Source: Bartonella birtlesii IBS 325 (GTDB lineage Bacteria; Pseudomonadota; Alphaproteobacteria; Rhizobiales; Rhizobiaceae). From it: DNA of 64,000 nt. Of the stretch, positions 19,634 through 30,195 are shown one piece after another; position 1 is the stretch's first letter; each line of letters starts with the position of its first letter. The translations under genes were made by a program, and so were the position numbers. The notes beneath the pieces are model-generated. The model was not told where the DNA came from. It ran no database searches and worked only from the letters and a program-made list of their open reading frames with translations. The DNA is taken from assembly GCF_000273375.1 (NCBI RefSeq), contig NZ_CM001557.1:1417970-1481969 (forward strand). The letters are read 5' to 3'.

Positions 19634-20710
19634 TTATTCAACGGCACGATATGCACCTTTTGTTGCTCGCCAATGCGCAACCGAAAAACATAAAACCGCT
19701 AACGCAATACTTTGATGAATAAGCCCCAAACTTATGGGAACTTCATGTAACAATGTAAGAATACCCAAAAGTGCTTGAATGATGATCATAACACAAACGA
19801 AAAGAGCACGACGGGAGTGAGTTGAGTTTGGAACGTTCTTTTGTACATATAATGCGTGAATAACTGCTGCAAAAAACAAAAAATAAGCAAAAAAGCGGTG
19901 AACAAACTGCACCGTCAAGGAATTTTCAAAGAAATTAAGCCAAACTGGTCTATGCTGCAACAATCCGTCGGGGATAATCTGACCGTCCATAAAGGGCCAA
20001 GTATTATAAACTTTTCCAGCATGAAGCCCTGCTACAAGAGCACCAAAATAAATTTCCATTAAAATTAAAACAACAAGCCAACCTGCAAAATATTGGATCC
20101 TTTGATCCGCTGGTTTTTCGGAATATTCTGTAAGTCCTCGAGATAAATAAGTAACAAACATAATAACAAAACATGCTGTAATAAGATGAAATGCCAAACG
20201 ATATTGACTTACACTTGTTAGATTACTTTCTCCAATTCCTGAAGCCACCATCCACCAACCAATAAATCCTTGAAAAGCAATAAGAATAGGTACAATTATA
20301 AGTTGAAGTAAAAGATTTTTTTCAACACGCTTGGTCACCCAAAACCAAATGAAACCCAATAAAGCTATAATACCAACAAGACGGCCGAGAATGCGATGCA
20401 CCCATTCCCACCAAAAAATAACCTTAAACCCACTTAACGTCATATCGCGATTAAGCAATTTATACTGCGCTATTTGTTGATATTTTAAAAATTCTTCCTG
20501 CCATTGTTCTTCACCAATGGGCGGAATGACGCCGTGAATCGGCTTCCATTCAGTTATCGATAACCCTGATCCCGTTAGACGGGTAGCCCCCCCCACAAAA
20601 ACAATTGCCAAACAAAGCAGTAAAATAAAATAAAGCCACAGGCGAATTTGCTTGCGATTTTTCTTCTGCAATGGCGTTAAAACGCTCTCATTTAATCTCT
20701 CTACTATCAT
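19634..20710 (-). CDS. ctaA: Heme A synthase
   Basis: CtaA oxidises heme O to heme A for aa3-type cytochrome oxidase, in the cytoplasmic membrane. Eight transmembrane segments can be counted, in two four-helix halves. The heme-linked His residues are in WEWVHRILGR and, in the second half, FVHRFFAYF and GLIHQSIAL; the G-G-x-T-R-L-T-x-S-G-L-S-I-T-E-W motif after helix 1 is complete. The frame is open to a GTG at 20746, but ATG 20710 gives a start more like the family; the N-terminal 20 residues are uncertain. It is convergent with argC with 19 bp between the genes. Confidence 0.93.
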   Translation of the reverse strand: MIVERLNESVLTPLQKKNRKQIRLWLYFILLLCLAIVFVGGATRLTGSGLSITEWKPIHGVIPPIGEEQWQEEFLKYQQIAQYKLLNRDMTLSGFKVIFWWEWVHRILGRLVGIIALLGFIWFWVTKRVEKNLLLQLIIVPILIAFQGFIGWWMVASGIGESNLTSVSQYRLAFHLITACFVIMFVTYLSRGLTEYSEKPADQRIQYFAGWLVVLILMEIYFGALVAGLHAGKVYNTWPFMDGQIIPDGLLQHRPVWLNFFENSLTVQFVHRFFAYFLFFAAVIHALYVQKNVPNSTHSRRALFVCVMIIIQALLGILTLLHEVPISLGLIHQSIALAVLCFSVAHWRATKGAYRAVE

Positions 20711-20850
20711 CTCTAATGGCCCCACGTCCCTCTCCAACCATAACACATTTTAAAACGCCAAGATATAAATACTGACTGTTCTAATATGTACTATAACTCT
20801 AACATAAAACAAGAGCAGTATTATAAAATGGGATTAATATTCTCCAATAT

Positions 20851-22656
20851 TTATAATGCAATCACACGATAAATAGTTTTCGGAAACTTACGCACCATTT
20901 GCTGTATCCAATCTTGTGCACTAACAGCAATACTAGAAATATAACAATCTGTTAGCTCTGCAAATTGCTCAAATCCATATTTGGGTTCACTCTCCATTTC
21001 TAAAATAATAAAGTCATAATCTTTTTTAAATTCTTGTAATAGCCTTAAGATATCATTTGAAAAATCTTGTGCAGAAACAGCACTCGTTAATCCTTGGGGT
21101 AGAATATCGACCCCCGTATCATAATCATGATAAATAACATCCTGCAACTGAGCATTCCCCATTAAAATATCGCTCAATCCTCGGTGTGGACCTATAACTT
21201 TTTCTATTTGTTGACCAGAAATGTCCACCAACAGAATTGTTTTGCATTCTTTTATAAGATGCAGAGAAAGTTTTGCTGCTGTTCGTGCAGATTCTGGACC
21301 AATAATTGAAATAACCGTTGAAGTGGAATTTTTTAGGAAATTAGATAATGCCTCTATTGTAACAAAAGTTTCAAGGCTTTTTACCTTTTGAGAAACGAAG
21401 ACGCTTTCATGATCTTTTAAGTTATTTTCTTCCGATTTAAAATCACGAGACCTCAAATGATCTATTTTGGTTTTAGAGCATTGACGAAATAATAAGCCTC
21501 CTATTAAAAAAATAATCAAACTTACAAATGCACTAACAATAATATTTTTTCCGTGAAACGTCACAAAAGAAATTGGTACTAATGTTGTTGGCACAACCAT
21601 ATGAATTTTTTGTATTTTGCAAAAAAGAAAATCCTTATCCATCTCTTTTCTTTGTGCATTAATCACAGCTTTTATTTTATTTTCTAGCTCGTTAAACATT
21701 TGCTTCAAGGATTGAGATTGCCCTTCTACAAAAATACTCATCCTTTTTTTGAGCTGTTCTTCAAATTCGGTTGCAATAACTTCATCTGAATGAAATTGCT
21801 GAACGGTCTGCAAAATTTTGTTTTCTAATTGCTGAGACAAAACTTCTAATTCCGCAGACATTGCTTTAATTTGAGGATGTGTCCATCCTAATTGTGCAAC
21901 CATATGCGCTCTTTGCGTTTCCAAAAGATTACGTTGAGCTTCCAACGCAGCAACTGATACATTGTTCGCAATAAACGATAAAGAAAGTAAAGACTGTCCT
22001 CTCTCGCGCATCATATTAATAGTAGAATTCAAACTCGTTAAATGAATACGCTTGAGAGTTGCTTCCATTAATTGTATAGAAAGATCATGAAGCTCTGTTT
22101 GTTTTACATTCTGTTGAATAAAATAATCAAAAGATGAGCGAAGTCCCTTTACTATATTGAGTAAAGCAGCGTCATCATATTGTTGATTTTCTTGCTGTTC
22201 TGTTAACAATAATTTTTGTTTCTGTTGTAAGATCGCTTGTGAAAATGCTGCAAAAAAAATTTCTACCCCATCTTGAGCAGCATCAGGTGTTTCTGCTTCA
22301 AAAGTAAGGCTGATGAGATCACCATGACGCGATAAGTGAATATTTTCAAGAAAACCTTTTTTATAAGAAGCACTCGAAGAAAGATGCTGTAAGTCTGAAT
22401 TATCTAAAAATATGGGCCGCGAAAGTAAAAATGCAACAACGCTATTTTGTTTTTCAATTGGTAATGGCCTTCCTACCGAATCAGACAATGAAAATGTTAA
22501 AGTTGCTCGATAACCTCGTGGCTGCATAAAATAATATAACCAAATCAAAGATGCACAAAGCACCGCTAACAGCAAAACGACCAACACATTTTGCGAAACC
22601 GTGTGTGTTAACAGTCCTTTATTACGCTTAAGATTCATCTTTATTTCAACCAACAA
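20851..22656 (-). CDS. Wzz/ExoP-like membrane protein with degenerate BY-kinase domain
   Basis: A 601-residue protein with the layout of polysaccharide co-polymerases: a transmembrane segment near 25-47, a periplasmic region of predicted coiled coil (about 50-370), a second transmembrane segment (about 378-396; IIVSAFVSLIIFLIGGLLF) and a cytoplasmic P-loop-like domain (about 430-601). The last domain keeps the shape of an ExoP/BY-kinase (KTILLVDISGQ, GLSDILMG, V-D-I-L-P-Q-G), but its Walker A is IIGPESARTAAKLSL, without the G-K-S/T needed to bind nucleotide phosphate, and there is no C-terminal Tyr cluster. So it is probably not an active kinase. No glycosyltransferase or polymerase genes accompany it. 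It may regulate chain length of a surface glycan made elsewhere, or be vestigial. Confidence 0.75.
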   Translation of the reverse strand: MLVEIKMNLKRNKGLLTHTVSQNVLVVLLLAVLCASLIWLYYFMQPRGYRATLTFSLSDSVGRPLPIEKQNSVVAFLLSRPIFLDNSDLQHLSSSASYKKGFLENIHLSRHGDLISLTFEAETPDAAQDGVEIFFAAFSQAILQQKQKLLLTEQQENQQYDDAALLNIVKGLRSSFDYFIQQNVKQTELHDLSIQLMEATLKRIHLTSLNSTINMMRERGQSLLSLSFIANNVSVAALEAQRNLLETQRAHMVAQLGWTHPQIKAMSAELEVLSQQLENKILQTVQQFHSDEVIATEFEEQLKKRMSIFVEGQSQSLKQMFNELENKIKAVINAQRKEMDKDFLFCKIQKIHMVVPTTLVPISFVTFHGKNIIVSAFVSLIIFLIGGLLFRQCSKTKIDHLRSRDFKSEENNLKDHESVFVSQKVKSLETFVTIEALSNFLKNSTSTVISIIGPESARTAAKLSLHLIKECKTILLVDISGQQIEKVIGPHRGLSDILMGNAQLQDVIYHDYDTGVDILPQGLTSAVSAQDFSNDILRLLQEFKKDYDFIILEMESEPKYGFEQFAELTDCYISSIAVSAQDWIQQMVRKFPKTIYRVIAL

Positions 22657-22778
22657 AATACTTTGTATTTTTATTTAAGAGAAAGTAGTAACTATCCTCT
22701 TAACTTTAATTCATATTATTTTGAGAGTAGAAAATCGTAAGATTTAAGCATAAATATTCAAAAATAGCTTTTAAAAAT

Positions 22779-24122
22779 TTAATTCATATTTTGTTTGATA
22801 TGCTCGAGATGTTTTTTTGCTTTACGAGTAAGTACTGCCGTAATGGTAACAGAACCATCGTTATGTCCTTTTTGTATTATTTTCCCAGAATTTTCATAAA
22901 ACCAATCAATAAGTGACATTTCATGAGGCCTTAAAAGGCATTCAACCTTTTGCATTTCTCCAAAAATTCGCTTTTCAATTGCTATTAATAATTGATCTAG
23001 TCCCTCATTCATGAGCGCAGATACCATTATTGCAGGATTCAACCGTGTCTTTGCGCTTGTTTGCAAAACATTGAGTGCCTGTTCGTCCAATAAATCAATT
23101 TTATTCCAAACTTCTATGATATGTTCCGTATCATTAATATCGATATCAAGACCTGATAACACCTTTAAAACATCTTGAGCATGCGCATGATGAGAAAAAT
23201 CTGACATATCTCTTACATGAAGAATAAGATCAGCTTCAATGACTTCTTCAAGAGTTGCTCTAAAAGCTGCAATCAAATGCGTTGGTAAATTTGAAATAAA
23301 ACCTACAGTATCGGACAAAAGAATGGTTTTCCCATGAGGAAGAGCAACTTTGCGCAAAGTTGGATCAAGTGTTGCAAACAACATATCCTTCGCTAAGACA
23401 TCAGCACCACTTAAACGATTAAAAAGAGTTGATTTTCCTGTATTTGTATATCCAACTAAAGCAACAACAGGATGAGATGTTTTTTTTCTTTTAGCTCTAT
23501 GAAGAGCTCGTGTTTTAATCACTGTTTCCAATTCGCGACGGATACGAACAATTTTTTCTTGCAAAAGACGTTTATCCGCTTCAATCTGAGTTTCACCAGG
23601 TCCCCCCAAAAAACCACGACCACCACGTTGTCTCTCCAAATGTGTCCAGCTACGCACAAGTCTACTTTTTTGATAGGACAGATGCGCAAGTTCAACCTGT
23701 AGAATCCCTTCTTTTGTTCGCGCACGCTCTCCAAAAATTTCAAGAATCAAAGCTGTCCTATCGATAACTTTGCAGTTCCATAACTTTTCTAAATTACGTT
23801 GCTGAATTGGTGTTAAAAAATAATCTACAATCACAAGCTTAATATGATATTCATTTATGTAATAAGCCAATGCATCCACTTTTCCCTTCCCAAACAAAGT
23901 TGCAGGACGAAGCTTAAAAATATTAACCGCTTCATGATGCACAATATCCAGCCTTATAGCGTGCGCGAGCCCTAATGCCTCCTTAACCCGAGAAGATATC
24001 GAACATTCACTTAAAGAACGTTCATTTTTATTTTCTCGGCAAACCGGTACCAAAACAAGTGCACGCACCGGACTTACAATCTGTGAAGAAAAATCACAAA
24101 ATCTCTCATTTTCATTTGTCAT
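22779..24122 (-). CDS. hflX: GTPase HflX
   Basis: A 447-residue HflX, a ribosome-associated GTPase that splits stalled or heat-inactivated 70S ribosomes. The N-terminal HflX domain (about 15-190) includes the G-R-G-F-L-G-G-P-G-E-T-Q-I-E motif (about 168-181), followed by the G domain with G1 GYTNTGKST (about 222-230), G3 DTVGF and G4 NKID. Length is normal. It follows hfq by 53 bp on the same strand; the hfq-hflX pair is a conserved operon. Confidence 0.95.
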   Translation of the reverse strand: MTNENERFCDFSSQIVSPVRALVLVPVCRENKNERSLSECSISSRVKEALGLAHAIRLDIVHHEAVNIFKLRPATLFGKGKVDALAYYINEYHIKLVIVDYFLTPIQQRNLEKLWNCKVIDRTALILEIFGERARTKEGILQVELAHLSYQKSRLVRSWTHLERQRGGRGFLGGPGETQIEADKRLLQEKIVRIRRELETVIKTRALHRAKRKKTSHPVVALVGYTNTGKSTLFNRLSGADVLAKDMLFATLDPTLRKVALPHGKTILLSDTVGFISNLPTHLIAAFRATLEEVIEADLILHVRDMSDFSHHAHAQDVLKVLSGLDIDINDTEHIIEVWNKIDLLDEQALNVLQTSAKTRLNPAIMVSALMNEGLDQLLIAIEKRIFGEMQKVECLLRPHEMSLIDWFYENSGKIIQKGHNDGSVTITAVLTRKAKKHLEHIKQNMN

Positions 24123-24175
24123 AACAATTAAGCACTTTTAAAATGGGATAAGAGACTTAAAGTAAAATAACTTTT

Positions 24176-24415
24176 TTATTCAGAATTTTCACCTTCAAAC
24201 ATCTGCACCGGTTGTCCGGGCATAATTGTAGAAATAGCATGCTTATAAACCAATTGCGCATGTCCATCACGACGCAAAAGGACACAAAAATTATCAAACG
24301 AAGTTACAATACCCGTTAATTTAACGCCATTTACAAGAAAAATTGTAAGAGAAATTTTTTGCTTGCGTACCGTATTTAAAAATACATCTTGCAGGTGTTG
24401 TGATCGTTCTGCCAT
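24176..24415 (-). CDS. hfq: RNA chaperone Hfq
   Basis: A 79-residue Sm-like protein that forms hexamers and pairs small RNAs with mRNAs. Sm1 (about 8-50: [12 protein letters not shown], then [10 protein letters not shown], then [12 protein letters not shown]) and Sm2 with the Y-K-H-A-I-S-T motif (about 57-63) are complete; Q8, K31/F42-type proximal-face residues and K-H of Sm2 are in place. The usual short acidic C-terminus ends the protein. First gene of the hfq-hflX operon. Confidence 0.97.
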   Translation of the reverse strand: MAERSQHLQDVFLNTVRKQKISLTIFLVNGVKLTGIVTSFDNFCVLLRRDGHAQLVYKHAISTIMPGQPVQMFEGENSE

Positions 24416-25102
24416 TATTCTTACACCTTTACCTCGAATTGCTAAAATATCCGTGCATGCATATCGACTGAAAAATCTTCAATTGTCAACGCAACAGCTC
24501 TAAAAATTAGCAAAAGACAGCCTAATATAACGAAAAAAGTAACTCTTTTTAAAACAAGAAACGCAATAATTCAGTGAAAAACCATCAGCAAATACACAAT
24601 TTTCCCTCACATTTTATAGGCTTTATGAAAAGACTCTTTATTTTATATCCCAAAATACTATAGACTTCAAATTAGCTACATTTCCAAAAAACAGAATGGT
24701 AAATTATTCGCATTAAAATCAACAAAATCAACGAAAATTATCAAAACGACAGTATGATTCGTTTATTTATTAATGTGTTGTCTTCCCCCGCGGACTTTTT
24801 AAAACGCTGTGTATAATCATCGTAAGATTTCCCTTAAATATCAATGCAACAGCTTTATAACTTTATCTATAAACGAGAGTTGTAAACAGTATTTTATTTT
24901 TATAAATAATTAAATAGTACTTTGTTTATATTATGTTTTGTAGCATTTTTAAACAGGTTAAATGCCCTGTGTTAACTTTATCTTGATAAGTTTTTAAAAT
25001 TTTGCCTTTGACATATTCCTTTCTAAATAATTAACAGCTAGTATATTGCGATATCTGGAAGAAAACGTATCCTTTTTCCGTCTGTAAGAGTACGAGGCGA
25101 GT
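24416..25102. other. 0.69 kb divergent spacer between hfq and the large coiled-coil gene
   Basis: No gene was seen. It carries the promoters of two divergent units. A short inverted sequence ACAGG-TTAAATGC-CCTGT lies near 24953-24974. The two TTAA tetramers there are 10 bases apart, not the 7 of a CtrA box, so it is not called as one. Confidence 0.45.
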
Positions 25103-28100
25103 ATGGCACGCAGAACAAAGTTACAAACATTTGAAGTTGAAGTTGAAGAAGCTCTCTCAAAAGCTATGAATTTTAACTTTGATGACACAGCGGTTGAAGC
25201 GGTATCACCCAATAATCCTGAAAATGTCATTAATGTGGATGAACTCATTCAAAAAATTGCGATGGCAGAAGAAGAAATTTTCGCTGAAAATGGTACTTCA
25301 ACTCTTGTCTCAAATATCCATGATAGTGCTGTTATTGATGAATCCGTTGTTGAACAGCTTTTTTCCCAGAAATCTGCATCTAAGCTTTCAGGTGGGACTG
25401 TTCATAATAAGTTACTATCTACACAACTTCTTCCTGCTAATGATGATATAACAATTTCTTCAAATTTTGAGACATTAAAGCAGCGTTCTACCTCTCGAAT
25501 CTATTGGTGTACGACAGCACTTAGTGCTTTATGGGCTACAGGAGGCGCTATTATCGCTCATAAACTAGCGCCTGCTGGACTCAATTCTTTATCGAATATT
25601 ACCGCCTTTGTTACATCTCCAAGCGGATTAGCTGTAGCAGCTGGAACAGCAATCCCTATTCTTATATCTTGGGGATTTGCTCAATTAACAAAACGTTCAA
25701 ATGAATTGCACAATATTGCTCTTCTTATGACAAACGCTGCACAACGTCTTAATGAACCACAACATATATCTGAACAACAAGCTATCGCTATAGGACAGAC
25801 TATTCGTGAAGAAGTTGTAGCAATGAACAAGGGAATTGAACGCACCCTTGGAAGGGCAGTTGAACTTGAAGCGATCATACAAGGAGAAGTTCATAATCTG
25901 GAACAAGCCTATGTTGAAAATGAGTCACGCATTCATACACTCATCAAAGAATTGAGCAATGAACGTATAGCTATCTTAAATCACGCTGATCGTATACAAT
26001 CAACAATTAAAGGAACACAAGAACAACTGAGTGATGAATTTGGCTTGGTAACCTCAAAAATTGTAACCAATGTTGAAAAACTCGCACAAACTCTTTCCCA
26101 AACTTTACAAAAACAAGGAGAAGATCTTGTTGAGAAGCTTTCCTATGCTGGTGATGACGTAACAAATCAACTTGTTGAAAAATTTCATCAAACCACAACA
26201 CAAATTCAACAAAAGAACACGGAATTTTTCCATGAATTAGAAAAAAACTTCAATAATTTCTCAGAGCGTTTTGATAATAATGAAAAACAAATAGAAAAAA
26301 CCTTTAATGAAACAGCTATCAAAGCTGAAAAACATATCACTGAAATTGTAACGCACATACAAACAGCAACAGACCAGACACTACAGAATGTTGACGAGAA
26401 ATTTAAAGCGCTAGATGAATCCATTATTGATCGCAATAATCAATTTTTACAGAGTTTTGATGAAAAAGTTATACAGCTAGATGAAAAAGCATATAAGCTT
26501 TCTTCTAAGTTTGATAACGTAACTTCAGAAGCAATTGAAGCTTTTGAAAATCGTTTAGCAACTGTTGATCTTTCTCTTAAAGAACACAGCAATTCCATAA
26601 TTGAATCCTTCGTAGCACGCAGTCTTACCTTAGAAGATAACGCTAAAAAACTTGGTGATTTTTTGGAATCCCATGTCTTACAAATTGATACCAATCTCCA
26701 AGAAAGAACAGCTGATATTACAAAAGCTTTTACAAATGGTCATGAGACTATTCTTTCTGCAATTGACAAAAGTACAGAACAACTAAGAGAGGAAGTTCAA
26801 TATATCGATAATGCTATTGTCGATATCATACAAGAACGTTCAAAAGACTTTAAATTACAACTTTCTGACCAAAAAGCTCTCATGGCAGACATGCTCGATA
26901 ACGAAAAAAATAAAATTGCTGATACATTAAAAAATCAAATTGATATCTTGACGCAAAATACTTCAAGTCTTGAAAAATTTTTGATTGATAATATTCAAAC
27001 CGTTGATCAGCATACTGAAAATCATGTTACAAATATCATTCAATGCACAGAGAAACTACAAAAAACTATTGCGCAAAGCTGCAATGCTACGCAAGATGCG
27101 TTAGAAGCACAAGCTAGAAATATTGACATACGTGCCGACGCTCTGCGTGACTCTTTAGCTATTAATAGTTTTTCTCTTAACGAGGTTCTTGCAGATCAAG
27201 CGCGCACACTTGAACAGAGAATGGAAACAATCCATAATCTTATCGCCAAAAGTGATATACATGTTGATGCAGCACTAAAACAGCAAGTAGGTCTCGTTGA
27301 GGATGCAATTGCTACTAACAATAAAAACATTACAGAAACCGTTCAAAGTCATATTAAGAATTTGGAGGGACAAGCTGAAATTTTGAAAAATACTCTTTCT
27401 CAATCCAAAGGTGCATTCTTTGAAACCCTTGAAACACGTATAGAATCATTTGACGAGAATTTAGAAAACCGTGCGCGCCAAATTTTTGAGCGTGCCGCCA
27501 CCTTAGAAGAGACATTTTCAGAAAAACTTGGCCAAATATGCGAAACTATAGAGATGCAAGCATCTGTTTTTGAAAAACACTCTGATTCATTGCAGACATC
27601 TATCATCGTTAATAATGAACAAAGCCAAGCAATTCAACAAGCATTAGAAACAAGTGTTGATAATATACGGATTACCTTGGAAGATTCCGTTAACACAGTT
27701 GCAGGAAGTTTACATGACAAAATTTTAGAAGCTTCCGGTATTCTTTCTTCCACAAGTGAACAAATAGTTTCATCTGTAGAGGATGTTACTGAAAAGGCTG
27801 AAAATATCCTTTCCGAATCTGGCCATCGCATTGTAACAAATGTTAAACAAACGGTTTATGATACCAGTGAAAAAGTTTTATCTGTTCTCTCTGAACAAAC
27901 AGCCCACACTATTGAAGCCTTTACAACAGCCAGCCATAACGCTCAGGCGTTGCTGAATGAAACAATTCATACTTCAACAATAGCAATTGAACAAGTCCTC
28001 AATGAACGTTGCAATGTTCTTCATCATTCTATGCAGAATATGAAAAATAATTTAGGCTATCAACTTTCTGATGTAAGTAGTCGTTTGGAAGAAGCAAAAA

Positions 28101-29665
28101 ATCAAACAGCCACTCAAATTTCAGAACATGTTGGAAAAATCGCAGAACTGACTAACCACTTAAATCAAGCTGCGCAAAACACAACAGAATCAATAGGTTA
28201 TTTAACACAGCATATTGGTGAACAACTCTCCCTCTCAACACAAGATGCTGAACAAAGGATTTATGCATACAATGAATCTTTGGTGAATAGTTTAACACAA
28301 ACAAACTCTGAAACGCTTCAAACAGTAACTGCTATGAAGGAAGATCTTGTCAATAACGTCTCATCTATCGTTGCTCAACTGAATCAATCAATTTATAGCT
28401 TTCATGAAAATAGTAATGTTTTATTATCAGCAGTTCAAAATATTGATGGTCAATTTAGCGAGGCTACAAATAATTTTTTCCGCAATACCAACCAAATAGC
28501 AGAGCATTTATCGGCTTCAAATCAAACACTCAATAACAATGTTGAAATTTTGCAAGGGCTTTCACAAAATACATTTGAGCAGATTAATCATATCACAAGT
28601 AGTTTTGGTGAACATGCAAAAACACTTTCTGAAGCCGTTCATGTTCTCGAGCAATCCGAAAATTCATTTAGTGCAACACTTGAAGAAAAACACAACATGC
28701 TCTCTATGTTAAGCAATGCTCTCGTTTCAAAATCTAATGAAATAAATCAAATGATTGAATATTATGAAAATATCTTAAACTTAGCATTGGAACGCACCGA
28801 TAAAAATGCGCAGAATTCTACCTATTCACTCCAACAATCACTTAATCAGCTTATTAGTGAAGCTTCAATGCGTTTTTCAGTAGCAGCAAAAGATATACGT
28901 CGCTCAGCCGATGAGGTTCGTTTAGAACTTTCAAAAATTAATAATGATCTTAATGAAAATGTGCAAAGACTTCCAGAAAAAACGAAAGAAACAACGCAAA
29001 CAATTCGCTCTGCTTTAAATGAACAAATTACAGCATTAAAAAACTTAGTAAGCATTATACAAAAAAATAGTCAAAACAATACAAATGGGCAGTTAATGCC
29101 GGCAGTTCCTATATCATCAACACTTAAGAAAAACGAAAATATTTCTCCTGAAGTCATTAAGAAAATAGTACCACCTAAGCCTATTTTGCAGCAAGATCAA
29201 AGCAAAAAACGGCAAAATAAATGGGTATCAAATCTCCTAGAAAGGGCTTCACGTGAAGAAGCTTGGTATAATGAGATGCCTAGTGATACTGTTTTTGCAT
29301 CAATACAAACAAAACCGCATTCTGCAAATGAATCTCTTAATTCTTTAGCAGCAAATATAGTACAAGCCGTGAATCACAATGCTGTCATTGAGCTATGGGA
29401 TCATTATCGCCGCGGACAAAAAAATATCATAACGGAACGCCTTTATACATTGAATGGCAAAAAAATATTTGATGTGATTAAGAAAAAATATATGAGCGAT
29501 CTTGATTTTAAACGCTCAATTGATCAATATATTATGGATTTTGAAAAGCTATTACGTGATGTGTCGCGTGATTCTAGTTCTTCTAACTCGACTCGAAAAT
29601 ATCTGGTATCGGATACTGGGAAAGTCTACACTATGCTTGCTCATGCGAGTGGACGTATCCAATAA
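25103..29665 (+). CDS. Giant membrane-anchored coiled-coil protein, growth pole ring (GPR)-like candidate
   Basis: The longest gene here (1520 codons). In order: an acidic soluble N-terminus (1-130), two closely spaced hydrophobic segments (about 133-195), about 1100 residues of almost unbroken amphipathic helix with weakly repeated units (stretches of the type L-x-x-x-A-x-x-I-x-x-T-L-x-x), then a basic, Pro-containing linker (about 1345-1370) and a C-terminal folded region (about 1366-1520; KWVSNLLERASREEAW, ELWDHYRRGQKN). No Cys-rich, enzymatic or signal-peptidase features were seen. This plan (anchor plus apolipoprotein-like helical repeats) matches the very large growth pole ring protein of Agrobacterium and its Rhizobiales relatives, which helps restrict wall growth to one pole. 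The match is by architecture; identity was not tested. Start GTACGAGGCGAGT-ATG is plausible. A strong terminator follows. Confidence 0.72.
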   Translation: MARRTKLQTFEVEVEEALSKAMNFNFDDTAVEAVSPNNPENVINVDELIQKIAMAEEEIFAENGTSTLVSNIHDSAVIDESVVEQLFSQKSASKLSGGTVHNKLLSTQLLPANDDITISSNFETLKQRSTSRIYWCTTALSALWATGGAIIAHKLAPAGLNSLSNITAFVTSPSGLAVAAGTAIPILISWGFAQLTKRSNELHNIALLMTNAAQRLNEPQHISEQQAIAIGQTIREEVVAMNKGIERTLGRAVELEAIIQGEVHNLEQAYVENESRIHTLIKELSNERIAILNHADRIQSTIKGTQEQLSDEFGLVTSKIVTNVEKLAQTLSQTLQKQGEDLVEKLSYAGDDVTNQLVEKFHQTTTQIQQKNTEFFHELEKNFNNFSERFDNNEKQIEKTFNETAIKAEKHITEIVTHIQTATDQTLQNVDEKFKALDESIIDRNNQFLQSFDEKVIQLDEKAYKLSSKFDNVTSEAIEAFENRLATVDLSLKEHSNSIIESFVARSLTLEDNAKKLGDFLESHVLQIDTNLQERTADITKAFTNGHETILSAIDKSTEQLREEVQYIDNAIVDIIQERSKDFKLQLSDQKALMADMLDNEKNKIADTLKNQIDILTQNTSSLEKFLIDNIQTVDQHTENHVTNIIQCTEKLQKTIAQSCNATQDALEAQARNIDIRADALRDSLAINSFSLNEVLADQARTLEQRMETIHNLIAKSDIHVDAALKQQVGLVEDAIATNNKNITETVQSHIKNLEGQAEILKNTLSQSKGAFFETLETRIESFDENLENRARQIFERAATLEETFSEKLGQICETIEMQASVFEKHSDSLQTSIIVNNEQSQAIQQALETSVDNIRITLEDSVNTVAGSLHDKILEASGILSSTSEQIVSSVEDVTEKAENILSESGHRIVTNVKQTVYDTSEKVLSVLSEQTAHTIEAFTTASHNAQALLNETIHTSTIAIEQVLNERCNVLHHSMQNMKNNLGYQLSDVSSRLEEAKNQTATQISEHVGKIAELTNHLNQAAQNTTESIGYLTQHIGEQLSLSTQDAEQRIYAYNESLVNSLTQTNSETLQTVTAMKEDLVNNVSSIVAQLNQSIYSFHENSNVLLSAVQNIDGQFSEATNNFFRNTNQIAEHLSASNQTLNNNVEILQGLSQNTFEQINHITSSFGEHAKTLSEAVHVLEQSENSFSATLEEKHNMLSMLSNALVSKSNEINQMIEYYENILNLALERTDKNAQNSTYSLQQSLNQLISEASMRFSVAAKDIRRSADEVRLELSKINNDLNENVQRLPEKTKETTQTIRSALNEQITALKNLVSIIQKNSQNNTNGQLMPAVPISSTLKKNENISPEVIKKIVPPKPILQQDQSKKRQNKWVSNLLERASREEAWYNEMPSDTVFASIQTKPHSANESLNSLAANIVQAVNHNAVIELWDHYRRGQKNIITERLYTLNGKKIFDVIKKKYMSDLDFKRSIDQYIMDFEKLLRDVSRDSSSSNSTRKYLVSDTGKVYTMLAHASGRIQ

Positions 29666-29709
29666 ACAACAGAAAATGGAAAAGTATTTTTCCGTTTTTT
29701 GTTGTTTAT
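29662..29709 (+). terminator. Long hairpin terminator after the coiled-coil gene
   Basis: Two arms of about 19-21 bases (AACAACAGAAAATGGAAAA and its complement in 29687-29706) pair throughout with two G.U pairs around a very short GTA-centred loop. The second arm is T-rich (TTTTTCC then six T). It begins at the stop codon of the 1520-codon gene. As an almost perfect inverted repeat it could also act on the opposite strand. Confidence 0.8.
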
Positions 29710-30195
29710 CATAGCACAATATATTGGTTGCAAATTTATATCAGAAGTTGCATAGATGATTGACGTTGTATTTCTGTAGTGTCTTAGCGATAATCCCTAT
29801 CTAGAATACGCATGATCAATAACCAGACGATATAATAGGATAAATATAACACCTCCTTATTTTTTTATGTGTGTCTTCTTTACTTTTTCACACCGAAAAT
29901 AATGGTCTATAAATATCACAATTACTTATAAAAATATGAATAAAGCATATCCTTATGACAACTAAGTCTCATCAATAAGTACCTTTTTTACTAACCAATT
30001 TCTGCGAATTTTTGTTTAAGGAGAAAAGATCAATTGTGCTGATATCAATAAAATTGTTAATAAACACAAACACAAAGAAATATTATACTGAGTAACGATC
30101 TAGGAAAATTTTCTCATGCATTATTATCTTTAGAGAAATGAGGAGTTATCAGTGATAAAAAATTATCGTAGATAGAACATCTCATATAAACATAC
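29710..30195. other. 0.49 kb spacer before maeB
   Basis: No credible gene. It should contain the maeB promoter; a GAGGAG sequence near 30139 lies too far from the ATG at 30196 to be its ribosome-binding site, so the first codons of maeB are less certain. Confidence 0.4.

Noticed and set aside
24953..24980. Possible CtrA box upstream of the coiled-coil gene
   Set aside because: The two TTAA tetramers are 10 bases apart, not 7.
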